A stretch of 64,000 nt of DNA from an uncultured Lachnospiraceae bacterium (GTDB taxonomy: Bacteria > Bacillota > Clostridia > Lachnospirales > Lachnospiraceae). Below are positions 19,051-28,346 of the stretch, in pieces; the stretch's first letter is position 1, and each line of letters opens with the position of its first letter. Where the stretch lies: assembly GCA_946632055.1 (NCBI GenBank), contig CAMPAR010000005.1:1-64000 (forward strand). Direction: 5' to 3'. The notes under the pieces are model-generated. The model was not told where the DNA came from, did no database searches, and saw only the letters and a list, made by a program, of their open reading frames with translations. The translations under genes were made by a program, and so were the position numbers.

Positions 19051-19869
19051 TTATTTCATATAAATCAGGCGCTCGCCGGGCTGGAAGATCTTGTAGGGCA
19101 TGCCCGGCGCGTACTGCCGGACGGCTTCCGGGATGTAGCCCGCCGGGATGGAATTCGACGGGAACAGATCGAAGTGCATCGGGATGAAAAGCTGCGCCTC
19201 GGCGTCTTTCGCAAAAGTCACCGCCTCCTCAAGCGTCATATTTCCGATCACATTCTGGTGCAGGCGGTAGTAGCTGCGGCCGTTCACGGGAAGCATGGCG
19301 ATATCGACCGCCCCGACCGCCTCCGCCAGGCCTTCATAAACGCAGCAATCGCCGGAGTGATACACGAGAATGTCGCCGAATTCAAACACGAAGCCCATCT
19401 CGAGATAGTCGCCGTTCTCATCCACATGCAGCTCCTCATGCGCGGAGGGCACGGGAAGCGCGAAGAAGGCCTCAAAATCCAGCTTTTCGCCCTCATGCGC
19501 GGGGATGATGCGCTCCTTCGGAACGCCGTATTTCACCACATTTTCAGCAAAGGCGGCAGGGATGATGAACTTAGCGTGATCATTGACGGCGACCATTCCG
19601 GCAAGCGTCCTCGGGTCCGCGTGGTCCATATGGTCATGCGAGCAAAAGACGTAATCAATGAAGTCCATCTCGGACGGCTCGAACGGCGAAAGGTAATTTC
19701 TGCCCCAGCCCTTTTCCGGGTCGTAGAGCGGCCCCGTGAGATATCCGTCCACGAGGATATACTTCCCACGGAATTTAAAGACAAAACCCTCCTGCCCCAT
19801 GTAGAACAGCGCGAGCTGGCTGTCTGTGATTTCCGTCGCAAGAATTCTCTCTTTCAGTGTCGTATTCAT
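19051..19869 (-). CDS. MBL-fold metallo-hydrolase, UlaG (L-ascorbate-6-phosphate lactonase)-like
   Basis: YVFCSHDHMDHADPRTLAG, VYHSGDCCVYEGL, LPVNGRSYYR, PMHFDLFPSN. Confidence 0.82.
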   Translation of the reverse strand: MNTTLKERILATEITDSQLALFYMGQEGFVFKFRGKYILVDGYLTGPLYDPEKGWGRNYLSPFEPSEMDFIDYVFCSHDHMDHADPRTLAGMVAVNDHAKFIIPAAFAENVVKYGVPKERIIPAHEGEKLDFEAFFALPVPSAHEELHVDENGDYLEMGFVFEFGDILVYHSGDCCVYEGLAEAVGAVDIAMLPVNGRSYYRLHQNVIGNMTLEEAVTFAKDAEAQLFIPMHFDLFPSNSIPAGYIPEAVRQYAPGMPYKIFQPGERLIYMK

Positions 19870-19882
19870 GTTTACCTCCCGA

Positions 19883-20659
19883 TCATCTGTTTTTCATCAG
19901 CTCCTGAAGCGTTTCGCGGTTCAGCCAGTGCGTCAGGTCTTCCGGCTGATCAATCGTTGTATTTCCAATGAGCTTTTTCGCAAGATTCGTGTACTGCTCC
20001 CGTTCATCGTAGGTCTCAAATACCGCGCTTCGCTCAATCGGCCTGATGTCCATCCGCGGCCAGAGCTTTTTCGCGGTTTCCGCGAAATACATCAGCGCGC
20101 CGTCGTACAGCTTCTGCAGGGCAAGATCTTCCGTGGCCACGCCCGCGCTTTCCCGCTCCTCCAGAATCGACGACAGTCTGTCCCGGAGCTCTTTATCCTT
20201 TTTCATCGTGATTCCGATGAGTGCGTTTTCCGGCGTCCCGAGCTCGATGCTTTCCTTCTCCCCGTCCTCTTCCGAGATGAACTCGCAGACGGCGTCCCGG
20301 AAAAACCAGGCGATCAGCATGCGCGGCTCGTCTCCCCACTTTTCGCGAAGAGACGCGTTCCCCTGCATACACTTTTCGATGATGCTCTCCTCTTCTGTAA
20401 AGACCGCCTCGCCCTTCATCCGAAACAGCGTTCCGGTCCGGCTGTCGAGGACGCAGAGGACCGCCAGAGGATCCATGCTCAGTTCTCCGTAAAACATCCC
20501 GCTTTTCGGAACCGCGAAATAGAACGCCTCCTCTTCCTCAAAGCAGAACTCCGCCGGATGGACATCCGGCCGCTTGTCAAATCCCGTCACGGCCGCGTAG
20601 AGGACCGGATGATCCTGCAGAAACTGCTTAACTTTCTCAAATCCTTCTTCCCTTTTCAT
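19883..20659 (-). CDS. pyridoxamine 5'-phosphate oxidase family (PPOX split-barrel) protein
   Basis: FLQDHPVLYAAVTGFDKRPDVHPAEFCFEEEEAFYFAVPKSGMFYGELSMDPLAVLCV. Confidence 0.65.
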   Translation of the reverse strand: MKREEGFEKVKQFLQDHPVLYAAVTGFDKRPDVHPAEFCFEEEEAFYFAVPKSGMFYGELSMDPLAVLCVLDSRTGTLFRMKGEAVFTEEESIIEKCMQGNASLREKWGDEPRMLIAWFFRDAVCEFISEEDGEKESIELGTPENALIGITMKKDKELRDRLSSILEERESAGVATEDLALQKLYDGALMYFAETAKKLWPRMDIRPIERSAVFETYDEREQYTNLAKKLIGNTTIDQPEDLTHWLNRETLQELMKNR

Positions 20660-20914
20660 ATCCTGTCCGCTCCTTTTTCGTCACTTTTTCAGGGAAAAGC
20701 CTGAATCGCAGCCGCCGGCTGAAAATCACTCCCGGGTTCCATCATACCCGTGAAACGCTTTTCTGTCAATGATTCCGAAAAGATTCCTCCTCAAATCCTC
20801 TCCGGAACCTTTCTCCCGGAACAGGATATTTTTATATGGATTTTTCCGCTCCCCTGCTTTATAATATCTGTATCTGATCTGTTTCACTTTACTAAAGAAA
20901 AGGAGTGTGTTTTT

Positions 20915-22399
20915 ATGGCATATGATACAAAAGCCTGGCTCGAGAAAATCGACCGCGTGATCGCTGCAGGTCCCTACGAAGCCACCTGGGAAAGCCTGGA
21001 GAAGCATGAGACGCCGAAGTGGTTCCGGGACGCAAAGCTCGGCATTTTTATTCACTGGGGAATCTACAGCGTCCCCGCCTTTGCCAATGAATGGTACTCC
21101 CGGAACATGTATCTGCAGGGTACGCCGGAGTTCGAGCACCATGTGAAGACCTATGGCCCGCATAAGGATTTCGGCTACAAGGACTTCATCCCGATGTTCA
21201 AGGCGGAGAAATTCGACGCCAAGGAATGGATCTCCCTCTTCAAAAAGGCCGGCGCCAAATATGTGATTCCGGTGGCGGAGCATCACGACGGCTTCCAGAT
21301 GTACCGCTCGGAGCTTTCGCACTGGAACGCGGCCGAAATGGGCCCGAAGCAGGACGTCCTCGGCGAGCTGACGGAGGAAATGAAGAAGCAGGGACTCGTA
21401 AACGGCGCTTCCACGCACCGCATCGAGCACTGGTTCTTCATGGGCGGCGGCCGTTCCTTCGAGTCGGACATCAAAGACGATGAAAAGCTCGGCGATTTCT
21501 ACTGGCCGGCGATCAAGGAGCAGCCCGAAAACATGGACGACTCCTTCTTTGAGCCCGCCCCGACCGAGGAATTCCTGAACGACTGGATGATCCGTACCTG
21601 CGAGCTCATTGACAACTACCGCATTCACGAGCTCTACTTCGACTGGTGGATTCATCACGCGGCGGCCCGTCCCTATCTGAAGAAAATCGCGGCCTATTAC
21701 TACAACCGCGCGGCGGAGTGGGGCGAAGAGGTGCTGATCGCCTACAAGCACGATTCCTTCGCCTTCGGCACGGCGCTCGTCGATATCGAGCGCGGCCAGT
21801 TCTCCGACGTTCAGTCCTTCCCCTGGCAGACCGACACCGCGATCGCCAAGAATTCCTGGTGCTATACGGAAGGAAACGACTTCAAGAAGCCCTGGAGCAT
21901 CCTCTGCGATCTCGTCGACGTCGTATCGAAAAACGGCACGATGCTCCTGAATGTCGGCCCGAAGGCGGACGGCACCATCTCGGAGGACGACACCCGGATC
22001 CTCGAAGCGATCGGCGCCTGGCTTTCCGTCAACGGGGAAGCGATCTACGGCTCGCGTCCCTGGAGATACGCGCAGGAAGGCCCGACAAAGGAGGTGCAGG
22101 GGCAGTTCACCGACGGCATCGACAAGATCTATACCGCCGAGGACTTCCGCTTCACGGAAAACCACGGAAAGCTCTACGCGGCCTGCATGCGTTATCCGGA
22201 GAGCGGCAGGATCCTGATCAAGACCCTGGGACGCAAGGCCCATACCGCCGATTCGAAGTTCTTCGGCATCATTGACGACGTCGATGTGCTCGGCTTTAAC
22301 GAAAAACCCGTCTGGAAGCAGACCGAAGACGGCCTTGAGATCGAGACGAAAACCGTCGCGTCCGACAGCCCGGTCTTCTTCCGGATTACCGTGAGATAA
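20915..22399 (+). CDS. alpha-L-fucosidase, glycoside hydrolase family 29
   Basis: KWFRDAKLGIFIHWGIYSVPAFANEWYSRNMY, YVIPVAEHHDGFQMY, ELYFDWWIH, MLLNVGPKADGTI; start at MAYDTKAW with aaggag RBS. Confidence 0.94.
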   Translation: MAYDTKAWLEKIDRVIAAGPYEATWESLEKHETPKWFRDAKLGIFIHWGIYSVPAFANEWYSRNMYLQGTPEFEHHVKTYGPHKDFGYKDFIPMFKAEKFDAKEWISLFKKAGAKYVIPVAEHHDGFQMYRSELSHWNAAEMGPKQDVLGELTEEMKKQGLVNGASTHRIEHWFFMGGGRSFESDIKDDEKLGDFYWPAIKEQPENMDDSFFEPAPTEEFLNDWMIRTCELIDNYRIHELYFDWWIHHAAARPYLKKIAAYYYNRAAEWGEEVLIAYKHDSFAFGTALVDIERGQFSDVQSFPWQTDTAIAKNSWCYTEGNDFKKPWSILCDLVDVVSKNGTMLLNVGPKADGTISEDDTRILEAIGAWLSVNGEAIYGSRPWRYAQEGPTKEVQGQFTDGIDKIYTAEDFRFTENHGKLYAACMRYPESGRILIKTLGRKAHTADSKFFGIIDDVDVLGFNEKPVWKQTEDGLEIETKTVASDSPVFFRITVR

Positions 22400-22403
22400 G
22401 CTT

Positions 22404-23702
22404 ATGATCATTCGAAACGCCGCCATTTTCACCTCAGAGAATCACTTTGTCACGGGAGACCTCGTGATCCGGGACGGAAGAATTCTCCGGAACACCGCGG
22501 AAGAACAGCTTCTCGGGGAAACGGGCCCTGCCGCCCCCGAGCCCTTCGGCGGCGAGGAAGTCCTTGACGCCTCGGGGCTTTATGCCCTCCCGGGGCTTGT
22601 CGATCTGCACTTTCACGGCGCCGCCGGGCACGATTTCTCGGACGGCGACTATGAAGGACTGAAGGAAATTGCGGCCTTTGAGGCCTCGCAGGGCGTTCTT
22701 GCCATCTGCCCTGCCACGATGACGCTTCCGGAAGAGAGGCTCTACGCCGTCATGGATAACGCTGCTTCCTTCCGCTATTCCCAGGAGAACGCCTTATCCG
22801 GGAGCTTCGCCCAGGACGGCTTGTCACACCTCATCCGTCAGCCCGCGGCTGACACCTTCCCCTCAAGGGGAAGCCAGAAGAAAACCGCCCTTGCCGATCT
22901 TGTCGGCATTCATCTGGAGGGGCCCTTCATCAGCAGGGAAAAAGCCGGCGCGCAGGACCCGATGTTTATCATTCCCGCGGACGAAGCGCTTTTTCGGCGG
23001 CTGCAGGCCCGCTGCGGGAATCTGATCCGGCTGGTGGATCTCGCGCCGGAAATCCCGGAAAACATGGCGTTCATCCGCACGGTTCTGTATGCCCCCGAGC
23101 TTTACGGGCCGGTACGGATCAGTCTTGCCCATACTGCCTGTGATTATGATACCGCACGAGCCGCTTTCGCCGCCGGCGCCTGCCATATGACGCACATTTT
23201 CAACGCAATGCCCGGCATTTCGCACCGCGCTCCCGGCCCCGTCATCGCAGCGCTTGAAGCCGGCGCCGATGCAGAACTCATTGCGGACGGGGTTCACATT
23301 CATCCCGCGATGGTGCGCTTCACCTTCAGCACTTTCGGCGCGGAGCACGTGATCCTGATCTCCGACAGCATGGAGGCGACCGGCCTTCCGGACGGAAGCT
23401 ACACGCTCGGCGGCCAGCAGGTGACGGTTGAGGGAAAAAAGGCCGTCCTTCAGGATCATCCTGATACGATCGCAGGCTCCGTCACGAACCTCTACGACTG
23501 CATGAAAACCGCCGTTCTCGAGATGGGCGTTCCGCTCCCGGACGCTGTCCGCGCTGCGACGAGAAACCCGGCGGAAGCGCTTGGAATCGATCAGGATTAC
23601 GGCTCGCTTTCCGCCGGGCGTTATGGAAATGTGATCCTCGCGGACCGGGAATTAAACCGGCGCCGCATCATTCAAAGGGGCCGCGTCATTTCGCAGTCCT
23701 GA
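22404..23702 (+). CDS. nagA: N-acetylglucosamine-6-phosphate deacetylase
   Basis: ALPGLVDLHFHGAAGHDFSDG, GIHLEGPFIS, THIFNAMPGISHRAPG, LIADGVHIHPAMVR, LISDSMEATG. Confidence 0.95.
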   Translation: MIIRNAAIFTSENHFVTGDLVIRDGRILRNTAEEQLLGETGPAAPEPFGGEEVLDASGLYALPGLVDLHFHGAAGHDFSDGDYEGLKEIAAFEASQGVLAICPATMTLPEERLYAVMDNAASFRYSQENALSGSFAQDGLSHLIRQPAADTFPSRGSQKKTALADLVGIHLEGPFISREKAGAQDPMFIIPADEALFRRLQARCGNLIRLVDLAPEIPENMAFIRTVLYAPELYGPVRISLAHTACDYDTARAAFAAGACHMTHIFNAMPGISHRAPGPVIAALEAGADAELIADGVHIHPAMVRFTFSTFGAEHVILISDSMEATGLPDGSYTLGGQQVTVEGKKAVLQDHPDTIAGSVTNLYDCMKTAVLEMGVPLPDAVRAATRNPAEALGIDQDYGSLSAGRYGNVILADRELNRRRIIQRGRVISQS

Positions 23703-23717
23703 AAGAGGCTCCGCGAT

Positions 23718-25346
23718 TTACGGCAGCAGACCGCTTTTCTTCGCGTACGCCTCCGCCATTTCATCCAGCCGGTCTTTTCCTTCGTGAACCACGATCTCGT
23801 CCCCGAAGTCGATCCAGGCCATCGACTCGTCTGCCTGCGGCCAGAAGGGCAGAGCTTCGCCGTTCGGATCGCCGGACTTCATGAAATTCGCCCAGTAATC
23901 ACACATCATTCGCGCAAGCTCAAAGTCCCAAGGCTCCCAGGGGCGCGCCGGCGGAACGTCCGGACGAAGGGACGCGAAAGCGTACCAGAGCTCCGCGGAG
24001 TGCCAGGAAAGGAGATACTCCTTCTGGCGTCTCGTGCCGGGCTGTTCGTCCTCCGGGCGTGTCGGCGGAATGCGGGAGAAGAGGTAGGCATAGGTCCTTC
24101 CGGTCTGCCCCTCCGCCTTTCTGTAAGCGCCGAAATACCGGGACTTGAAGCCGCTCGTGAAGCCGCCGGTCAGGCCCCTTGCCGCAAGATACCGCGACAC
24201 CCGGTTCGCTGTCTCATCGGTCGCCGGGCAGAGATTCTCGAAATCATACTTTTCGTACAGTTCTTCCCCGAGGAGCTCCTTCGCCATCGCATAGTACGTT
24301 TCGGCGCTCATTTCTTCCCCGCCGCCAAGATACATGCCGGCCGTCATCCGGCCTTCGCCGTTATTGACGCCGGAGAGCACATCGACCGCCGAGGCATACT
24401 GCCTGTAGCTGACGATCTGCTCGCGGTTCGGAACATAGTCCCCGTCATATACCATGCTCCCGGGCATTCTCGGCGCCAGACGGTCCGCGCGGTCCGCCGG
24501 CGGAATCGGCCGATGGAAGACCGCAGGATCGAGCTTCCGAAGCTCTTCAAGCGGCAGATCGGGATCGATGCCGATCGCTTTAAAATAGCGCACCGCGGCT
24601 TCCTCCGCGTCCTGTACCGTGTCGTATACCGTATTCCAGTTTAATGAGCTTTCATTGATGACGCGCTTTACGCGGCCCTTCTGATAGGGCGAGCAGGCTA
24701 GTGCGCCGGTCTTCGAAGTGCCGCCCGATTGTCCGCCGATCGTGATATTCTCCGGATCGCCGCCGAAGGCCGCAATGTTATCATAGACCCAGTCAAGCGC
24801 CTTCACTTCGTCCATCAGGCCGTAATTGCCGGACACGCCGCCCTGCTCTTCGGAGAGCTGCCTGCACGAAAGATAGCCGAAGACATTCAGCCGCTGACCG
24901 ACCGTGACGACAACGATTCCGCGCTTTGCAAGCTCCGAGCCATCAAATTCAATCTCATAGGAATAGCCGGTCGAGAGTCCGCCGCCGTGGAACCACATAT
25001 AGACCGGCCGCTTTTCGCCGGGCTCTGATGCCCCCGTCACGATGTTCAGATACAGGCAGTCCTCGGAAGCCTTCGGATGCCCCATATAATAGAAATCCGT
25101 CCCCCAGGGCTCGAAGCCGATGCCGGAGCCCATGATCTGATAGGCCATCGGCGCGTAGGTATCGCAGGCCTTCACGCCCTCCCAGGGTTCCGGGTCAACG
25201 GGCGGCTTCCAGCGAAGAGGCCCGACAGGCGGCGCCGCATAGGGAATTCCCTTGAAAACCGTGATTCCCTCATACTCGGGGCGTTCTGCAGGAACTCCCG
25301 ACACCTTCCCGAATGCTGTTTCCACAACTCCGATCGTTTTTTTCAT
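23718..25346 (-). CDS. carboxylesterase/lipase family (type B) protein
   Basis: FKGIPYAAPPVGPLRWKPP, EDCLYLNIVTG, NITIGGQSGGTSKTGALACSP; start at MKKTIGVVETAFGKV. Confidence 0.92.
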   Translation of the reverse strand: MKKTIGVVETAFGKVSGVPAERPEYEGITVFKGIPYAAPPVGPLRWKPPVDPEPWEGVKACDTYAPMAYQIMGSGIGFEPWGTDFYYMGHPKASEDCLYLNIVTGASEPGEKRPVYMWFHGGGLSTGYSYEIEFDGSELAKRGIVVVTVGQRLNVFGYLSCRQLSEEQGGVSGNYGLMDEVKALDWVYDNIAAFGGDPENITIGGQSGGTSKTGALACSPYQKGRVKRVINESSLNWNTVYDTVQDAEEAAVRYFKAIGIDPDLPLEELRKLDPAVFHRPIPPADRADRLAPRMPGSMVYDGDYVPNREQIVSYRQYASAVDVLSGVNNGEGRMTAGMYLGGGEEMSAETYYAMAKELLGEELYEKYDFENLCPATDETANRVSRYLAARGLTGGFTSGFKSRYFGAYRKAEGQTGRTYAYLFSRIPPTRPEDEQPGTRRQKEYLLSWHSAELWYAFASLRPDVPPARPWEPWDFELARMMCDYWANFMKSGDPNGEALPFWPQADESMAWIDFGDEIVVHEGKDRLDEMAEAYAKKSGLLP

Positions 25347-25468
25347 CGCACACCTCCCTGAAGTCTCCTTATGATGTCTGCGTTTACAGCCCCTACACGG
25401 GTTCATCCTCTCCGACGGGTCTGTTTTTCCAGATTTCCGTCTTTTCTTTATCGGCAGCCCTGCTGTTG

Positions 25469-27805
25469 TTATCCCAGACGGATCCGGGCGGCGTTCTCCG
25501 TTTCCGAATCTTCGCCGATATAGATCACAAATTCTCCCGGCTCCAGAACCTTTGTCCCTTCCGCTCCATAGAACGACAGCATATCCGGCGTGATATCAAA
25601 GCGCACTTCCGCTTCCTCGCCCGGCTGGAGCAGAATCCGCCGGAAGCCCCGAAGCTCCTTCATGGGCCGCACAAGGGAGGAAGTAACATCGCCGATATAG
25701 AGCTCCGGGATGACCGTTCCCGGAACAGAACCGGTATTCTTCAGTACACAGGAAGCCGTGAAGAGGACGGTTTCCCGGTCCTCCGGGTCGAGCCTGGCAG
25801 CCGGAACGCCCGCGCCTTCTGCCGCGCGGATTTCCGGCTTTCCGTATTCGAATTCCGTATAGGAAAGCCCGTAGCCGAAGGGATACAGCGGCCGGTTCGG
25901 AATGTCCGAGTAGCAGGAGGTGAACATTCCCGGATCGTCCAGCCCCTTCGGGCGGCCAACGCGGTACTCATTGTAGGAAATCGGGCACTGAGAGACCGAA
26001 TACGGCATCGACATCGGCAGGCGGCCAAATTCATTCACGCGCCCCGTGAGCGCGTCCATGATGCCGGGGCCGCCCATCGTGCCCGGAAGCCAGGCATAGA
26101 CGATGGCTTTCGAAAGGCCGCAGACTTCCCTGAGGTCAAGCGGACGGCCGGCGAAGATCACGCATACGACATTCGGATTCACCTCGTAAACCGCCCGAAG
26201 GAGCCGCAGCTGGTTCTCCGGGAGCGTAATTTCCCCGCGGGAATGCGCTTCTCCGCTTAAGGAGTAGTGCTCTCCGAGGAAGAGCACCGCCGTATCGGCG
26301 GACGCCGCCGCAAGAACCGCCGTCTTCAGTATTTTCGCGTCGGAAATGACGGCGCTTCCGGCTTCTTCGATGTTCTCCTGGCCGTATCCGGCTTCCGGAA
26401 CCGCCCGAAGTCCGTTCTTACGGATCGCCTCGATCGAGCGCTCCGAGCGGCTCCGGCTGTAATCCTCACGCGTGAGAAGCCGCGCGCCTTCGGCAAAGAC
26501 AAAGTCGTAGTCCGCCGCAAATTCCGCGCAGGCCTTCTCCACCGATACGCAGTCGTCCTGATTGCCGGTCGGCGCCCAGTGGCTGTTCAGCTCATGCCCC
26601 GAGGTGTAGGGCCCGATCATCGCGATCTTCGTCTTTTTACGAAGCGGCAGGAGACAGGTCTTATCGGACTCCTCGGGCTCGTTCTTCAGAAGCACGAGGC
26701 TCTTCGCGACAGCTTTTCTGGCTTCTTTCAGGCTGTCCTTCTGCAGCATCACTTTCGCCTCCCGGAGCGCATCCGCGTCCTTGTAGGGGTTTTCAAAGAG
26801 CCCGAGCCGGTTCTTCAGGCGCAGGATCCTAAGCACCGCCTCGTCGATCAGCTTCTCCGGAACTCTTCCCTCCTCCACAAGCCGGATCAGGTTCTCCGGA
26901 TAGGTGAGCGAGCTCATCTCGATATCGACGCCGGCCTCGACGCCTTTTTTCGCCGCATCCGCGTCCGACGAGGCGAAGCCGTCGATCACCATCTCCTTCA
27001 CGGCGTTCCAGTCGGAAATGACGGTTCCGTCAAAGCCCCATTCGTCGCGCAGGATTTCCCTGAGGATGTGCTGATTGCCGCTCGAGGGCTTTCCGTCTAG
27101 TGTATTGAAGGACGTCATGACCATCTCGATCCCGGCACGCACCGCCTCATGATAGGCCGGAAGATAATACTCCCGCAGGCTGTGCTCCGCAATCTCCGCG
27201 GCCGTATAGTCGCGCCCCGCCGTCGAGGCGCCGTAGCCCGCGAAATGCTTGAGGCAGGAGGCCACATGGTCTTTGTAATGAGTCTTCTCTCCCTCGCCCT
27301 GGAAGCCCTCGACAATCGCCTTTCCGACGAGACCGTTCAGATATGGGTCCTCGCCCGGCGACTCCATCACGCGGCCCCAGCGGGCGTCGCGCACGAGATC
27401 GAGCATCGGGGAAAAGGCGACGTGGATTCCGGCCGCCGAAGCCTCCTTCGCCGCGATTTCAGCGCCTTTTTTCGCCGTTTCCGGGTCGAACATCGCCCCT
27501 TCGGCGAGCGGGATCGGGAAAATGGTCCGGTAGCCGTGGATCACATCCATCATGAAAAGCATCGGGATATGATGCGGCTGCAGTTCGAGCGCCTTTTTCT
27601 GGATCGCATTGATCTTTTCCGCGCCGAAAATATTCAGCGTACTGCCCATGAGGTACAGCTCCCTCTCCGGCACTTCCCGTTCAAGCGTCGTGCCGCTGTC
27701 CTCGGTGCCTTCGATGTAGAAGGCGCCCGGAATCTGCACCATCTGATATACCTTTTCCTCCAGGCTCATGTCCTCAAGGAGCTCCTGAAGCTCTTTCTCT
27801 TTCAT
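25469..27805 (-). CDS. glycoside hydrolase family 3 protein (beta-glucosidase/xylosidase type)
   Basis: MDVIHGYRTIFPIPLAEGAMFDPE, SCLKHFAGYGASTAGRDY, GTVISDWNAVKEM, C-terminal fibronectin III-like domain. Confidence 0.95.
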   Translation of the reverse strand: MKEKELQELLEDMSLEEKVYQMVQIPGAFYIEGTEDSGTTLEREVPERELYLMGSTLNIFGAEKINAIQKKALELQPHHIPMLFMMDVIHGYRTIFPIPLAEGAMFDPETAKKGAEIAAKEASAAGIHVAFSPMLDLVRDARWGRVMESPGEDPYLNGLVGKAIVEGFQGEGEKTHYKDHVASCLKHFAGYGASTAGRDYTAAEIAEHSLREYYLPAYHEAVRAGIEMVMTSFNTLDGKPSSGNQHILREILRDEWGFDGTVISDWNAVKEMVIDGFASSDADAAKKGVEAGVDIEMSSLTYPENLIRLVEEGRVPEKLIDEAVLRILRLKNRLGLFENPYKDADALREAKVMLQKDSLKEARKAVAKSLVLLKNEPEESDKTCLLPLRKKTKIAMIGPYTSGHELNSHWAPTGNQDDCVSVEKACAEFAADYDFVFAEGARLLTREDYSRSRSERSIEAIRKNGLRAVPEAGYGQENIEEAGSAVISDAKILKTAVLAAASADTAVLFLGEHYSLSGEAHSRGEITLPENQLRLLRAVYEVNPNVVCVIFAGRPLDLREVCGLSKAIVYAWLPGTMGGPGIMDALTGRVNEFGRLPMSMPYSVSQCPISYNEYRVGRPKGLDDPGMFTSCYSDIPNRPLYPFGYGLSYTEFEYGKPEIRAAEGAGVPAARLDPEDRETVLFTASCVLKNTGSVPGTVIPELYIGDVTSSLVRPMKELRGFRRILLQPGEEAEVRFDITPDMLSFYGAEGTKVLEPGEFVIYIGEDSETENAARIRLG

Positions 27806-27824
27806 CGCACTCTTCCTCCAAAAT

Positions 27825-28307
27825 TCACAGCCGGAACATCTCCGGCCCGAGATGGCAGTAGCCGCCGGGGTTCTTCACCAGATATTTCTGATGGTACTCC
27901 TCCGCGCCGCAGAAGTTCTCCAGCGCCTTCACTTCAACCGCAAGCTCGGCCTGCAGCTCCTTGGAAACCGCCCGGCACTTTGCCTCGATCACGGGCAGGT
28001 CCTCCGACTCCGTATAGTAGATTCCCGTCCGGTACTGAATCCCCTCATCGTGTCCCTGCTTATTCACGGACAGCGGATCGATTGCCATAAAATAATAGTC
28101 GAGAAGCTTCGAAAGCGATATGACGCTTTCATCGTACACAACCTTTACCGTTTCCGCGTGTCCGCTGTCATTGCAGACCTCCTGATAAGACGGATTTTCC
28201 GTCGGTCCGTTCGCGTAGCCGGTCTCCGTCTCCTTCACACCCGGAAACTGGTCGAAAAAGCGCTGGACACCCCAGAAGCATCCTCCCGCAAGATATATTT
28301 CCTTCAT
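27825..28307 (-). CDS. msrA: peptide-methionine (S)-S-oxide reductase MsrA
   Basis: IYLAGGCFWGVQRFFDQFPGVKETETGYANG, YQEVCNDSGHAETV. Confidence 0.96.
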   Translation of the reverse strand: MKEIYLAGGCFWGVQRFFDQFPGVKETETGYANGPTENPSYQEVCNDSGHAETVKVVYDESVISLSKLLDYYFMAIDPLSVNKQGHDEGIQYRTGIYYTESEDLPVIEAKCRAVSKELQAELAVEVKALENFCGAEEYHQKYLVKNPGGYCHLGPEMFRL

Positions 28308-28346
28308 TCTTCCTCCTTCTTGACCTGATGGCTCTGTCCCTGCAGG

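Noticed and set aside
20726-22432. 568-aa minus-strand ORF
   Set aside because: Fully antisense to the GH29 fucosidase; shadow ORF.
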